From assembly GCA_025267735.1 (NCBI GenBank), contig CM046304.1, forward strand, positions 14,632,001 through 14,696,000: a stretch of DNA of 64,000 nucleotides. Reading direction: 5' to 3'. Within the stretch, counting starts at the first letter, position 1, and the number at the start of each line of letters is the position of its first letter. The notes beneath the pieces are model-generated. The model searched no databases. It had not been told where the DNA came from and saw only the letters and a list, made by a program, of their open reading frames with translations. Both the position numbers and the translations under genes were made by a program. Source of the stretch: Mactra quadrangularis. Its lineage: Eukaryota > Mollusca > Bivalvia > Venerida > Mactridae. Below, in pieces: positions 61,360 through 64,000 of the stretch.

Positions 61360-62465
61360 TAGTGTTGCAAAATTTCCGGAATTTTCAAATTAGGGAAATT
61401 TTCGAGGAAACTTTCAGGAATTTTGGGAAATATTGGGGAACATTGGAAATTTTAAGAAATTTGTATAAATTTGTCTCTTTTTGTATAAAACAAAACAATA
61501 GTGATTTATGAAGTCTTAATATGTAGTATACATTAAGATAAAGGTCTATGAGGAGACATATTGTTTGAATGTTGGCAAAATGAAATGCAGAACACAAAAT
61601 AGTCATATTGAATGCTTTGAACATTTTTACCGTAACAAGTTATTTCAAACTTCATTCCCATTCCAGTTACCAAAATAAAATGCCCCCAAAAGCAGAAATT
61701 TTTATTGCAGTACTATAAAACTAAAAATTATTACAATTTAGCACTGTCAACATTTGTAAATAAAAAAAGGAGGACGCAAGTAAAAGAAATCATGAACTGC
61801 TCCTACCATGGTCATCAGATTCTGACGACTCCAATATACCGCCGGTCTGAATAAATCTACCATAATCATTGCTTCTATAGTTTGTTAAATAATTGATTAT
61901 AATTTGACTACTAAGTCATAAACTTAAATATTTAAGTGATTACTAAAATAACGTCTAGCTCGATTTCATTCAAAGCACATCAACATTTATGCACTGCTGT
62001 GGCATTATGCTAAAAATGGTGCAAAATAAAATTAAAAATGAATAATGATAACAACTAAAGCAATTTAACACAATCACATTGAATAAAAGAATTGGTAACT
62101 CCAATTTTGTAAATAAACTAAAATATTACAAAATCAAACTGTAGCCAATCAAGTGTAGAATAATTAAACATATTTAGTCTTTAATTTCCATGTCAGATGT
62201 CTCAACCTCATCATCAATAAAGTGTGAAGATTAACATAAGTAGGCTGTGAGATTCTGACATCAGCTGCTGACATCAACAGTGAAAACCTCATATTTCATA
62301 ATTTTCTTGTAAATAAAAATGCATTCTTTTAAAATCAAATTTTGTCAAATAACTTTTATAATTTTTTTTCAATATTTCCAAAATTTCCCAGCCCTTGAAA
62401 GTTTCCGAAAATTACCAGGTAAATTTCCAAAATTACCGGAAAGTTTCCCAGCCTTTGCAACACTA
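61360..62465. mobile_element. hAT-like non-autonomous transposon C (1106 bp)
   Basis: The ends TAGTGTTGCAAAATTTCC and, reverse complement, TAGTGTTGCAAAGGCTGG share 12 terminal bases, the typical hAT tip. The 8-bp target duplication GTTTTTCA is perfect (61352-61359 and 62466-62473). Subterminal gggaaattttc words are inverted between the two ends. No transposase. Confidence 0.9.
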
Positions 62466-63784
62466 GTTTTTCACGTCGGATATTTTGAGCTTTACAAAAT
62501 GAATACCGACAGTCTTAAGTAAAATTAACCCAGTGATAATCAAGATTTTGTGTTTGTGTAAATGTAACCACTGTCTCCAGGCCCCAAACATCGAAATTAA
62601 TATATTTTCCAAAAAAGCCGGCATACCTACCAACATGTATGTTTTATTAGTCATTTTTAGAAAAGAGGAAACATGAATATTTTTATTGTGAAATTAAAAT
62701 TTCGTCAGCTTGTCAAGCACTTTTCGATTCGTACTTGAGTCTAAATTAAGGAGTAATTTTAGTATGTATTTATAAGGTTTCAATGTGTACGAAAGTCTTT
62801 CAATACTTTGAATAGCGAATTGTGATCGTCATTTTGTTTCAATTTAACAACTTTCGCAAACGATTTGACTACTTCGGGATTTTTAGCTGAAAATGTCTTT
62901 ATACTTAACCGAACACCATCTCTTTTTTATGATAAAAATGTCAACGTTTCATTCGCATACTTTTCTCCACCTGACCATGCATATGTCCCAGTCATGTCTT
63001 CATAAACGTAACCGATGAGTTATATGGTAATATCATACTTATATGAATTCATTTTCAGCAAAAACTCCCGAAAGAATCAGATTGTTGTACAAAGTTTTGA
63101 AATCGAGACGAAAACGAAATAAAATTGTGTAAGTTTGGGAAAATAATACCGTGAAACTCACATCGACAAAGAACGTATGCAAAAATTGCAAAATACCATA
63201 AATCTGAACCGGTTCGTATCATTGTATAAACCTGAACCGGTTCGCATCATTCTCAAAAAAATCTATTTTTATGTCAAAACTTAGTCAGGAAGAGTAAATA
63301 CTTTTCTACAAGATTACACACTTGCTCCGTGGGTTATACATGGCAAATTTAACGAGAAAAAATGCTTTTTTTGTGATAAACTAGGCAAAAGCATGAATTT
63401 GAACCAGCTCGCATCCGTCAAAAATGACCTAATTCTTGCTCACTTCGATTCCAATGTCCGGGACAACTTGTTGAAATTCTAATTGAATCTGTATGTTATA
63501 TACATCATTAGAAGCGGTAAAATGAGTAGCGTGTTATGGTTATTTTTGTTTTTTCATTGGTGAACGATTTAAGGAGTAAATTAGAAAAAATACTTGAAAT
63601 TTTCCAATATGGCGTCCGTTTGTTTACATTTTATATGATACAAACTGGTTTTGATTCTCCACCCTGATAGTGGTAACAGCAATGTTGAATTATATTAATT
63701 AAGGTATTTCAGCCTAATTGTTGACATTTTAAAATGATGAAAGTGGTGGTTTTATTAAGTTGCTAGTGTTTAAAACAATAGTTC

Positions 63785-64000
63785 TGATTTGTTGTCTTGG
63801 TTATTTATAATAATGATGGTGGAGGCTATGATCAGTGTTGTTGTTATTTATAATGACAAAAATGGTACTTTTGATTCCTAGTTTTTGTGTATAATGACAG
63901 TAGATTTGATTTGCTGTTGCTTTTGTTTATACTGATGATGGTGGTAGTTTTGATTTGTTGTTGTTTATACTGATGATGGTGGTAGTTTTGATTTGTTGTT
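63785..64000 (+). repeat. GT-rich minisatellite reaching the window end
   Basis: gatggtggtagttttgattt recurs at a 38-bp step near the end, with degenerate units before it. It is similar in wording to the 44-bp array at 34687. Confidence 0.7.

Larger units (their letters stand above)
58754..63667. mobile_element. Long-terminal-inverted-repeat element (4.9 kb)
   Basis: The left end 58754-59215 is the diverged reverse complement of 63165-63667. The outer TCAGGGTGGAGAATC/GATTCTCCACCCTGA is perfect, and further pairs include gaatttcaacaagtt, tcgaagtgagcaa and gaaccggttcagattta. Flanks give TAG (ends TCAGGG) or ATAGT (ends CAGGG) as the target duplication. No transposase is found. Repeat R and a hAT-like element lie inside. 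Confidence 0.78.

Overview
The window looks like AT-rich nuclear DNA from a metazoan, most probably a mollusc and quite possibly a bivalve. The evidence is small phase-compatible exons separated by long introns, two complete baculoviral-IAP-repeat (BIR) genes in tandem, a tRNA-derived SINE, non-LTR retrotransposon debris, and dense hAT-like, Mutator-like and foldback elements. The taxon is an inference from this style of genome and from the known IAP expansions of bivalves. No sequence in the window names a species.

Genes. Two IAP-type genes lie on the + strand. Gene 1 (13677-19447, 8 coding exons, 650 aa) and gene 2 (38023-58048, 8 coding exons, 616 aa) share one architecture: a long unrecognised N-terminal region, BIR1, a short linker exon, BIR2, a UBA-like segment, a short linker exon, and a C-terminal C3HC4 RING. 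Every intron phase matches between the genes. Exon 2 is exactly 152 nt in both, so they are tandem paralogues. I assembled them by hand by joining phase-compatible exons whose products form intact BIR and RING zinc sites. Gene 2 appears to use a GC-AG intron after exon 1. They would be expected to act in the cytosol as ubiquitin ligases that restrain caspases or feed immune signalling; BIR2 keeps the peptide-groove signature and BIR1 does not.

Layout. 1-2000: a LINE-type 3' tail and an element bounded by a 20-bp inverted repeat. 2766-4242: a decayed LINE reverse transcriptase. 4270-6965: ~175-bp repeats in both orientations and a 402-bp element with a 9-bp target duplication. 10690-12765: an inverted-repeat-bounded block in which an 18-bp word recurs every ~347 bp. 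13614-19447: IAP gene 1. 22098-22453: a symmetrical array of self-complementary ACGTGGCCACGT/ACGTGCGCACGT units. 23000-31000: SINE copies, duplications and LINE fragments. 31117-32713: a hAT-like element. 34590-37560: minisatellites and foldbacks upstream of gene 2. 38023-58048: IAP gene 2, whose 10.6-kb first intron carries a 6.9-kb insertion with the A1-B1-A2-B2 split direct repeats typical of tyrosine-recombinase (Ngaro/PAT/DIRS-type) retrotransposons; intron 3 carries another hAT-like element. 58754-63667: a large long-inverted-repeat element enclosing a further hAT-like element.

Most of the window is therefore nested mobile DNA around two expanded immune/apoptosis genes. The most unusual structures are the split-direct-repeat insertion with no recognisable replication genes, the helically spaced palindrome array, and the unrecognised N-terminal regions of the two IAPs.
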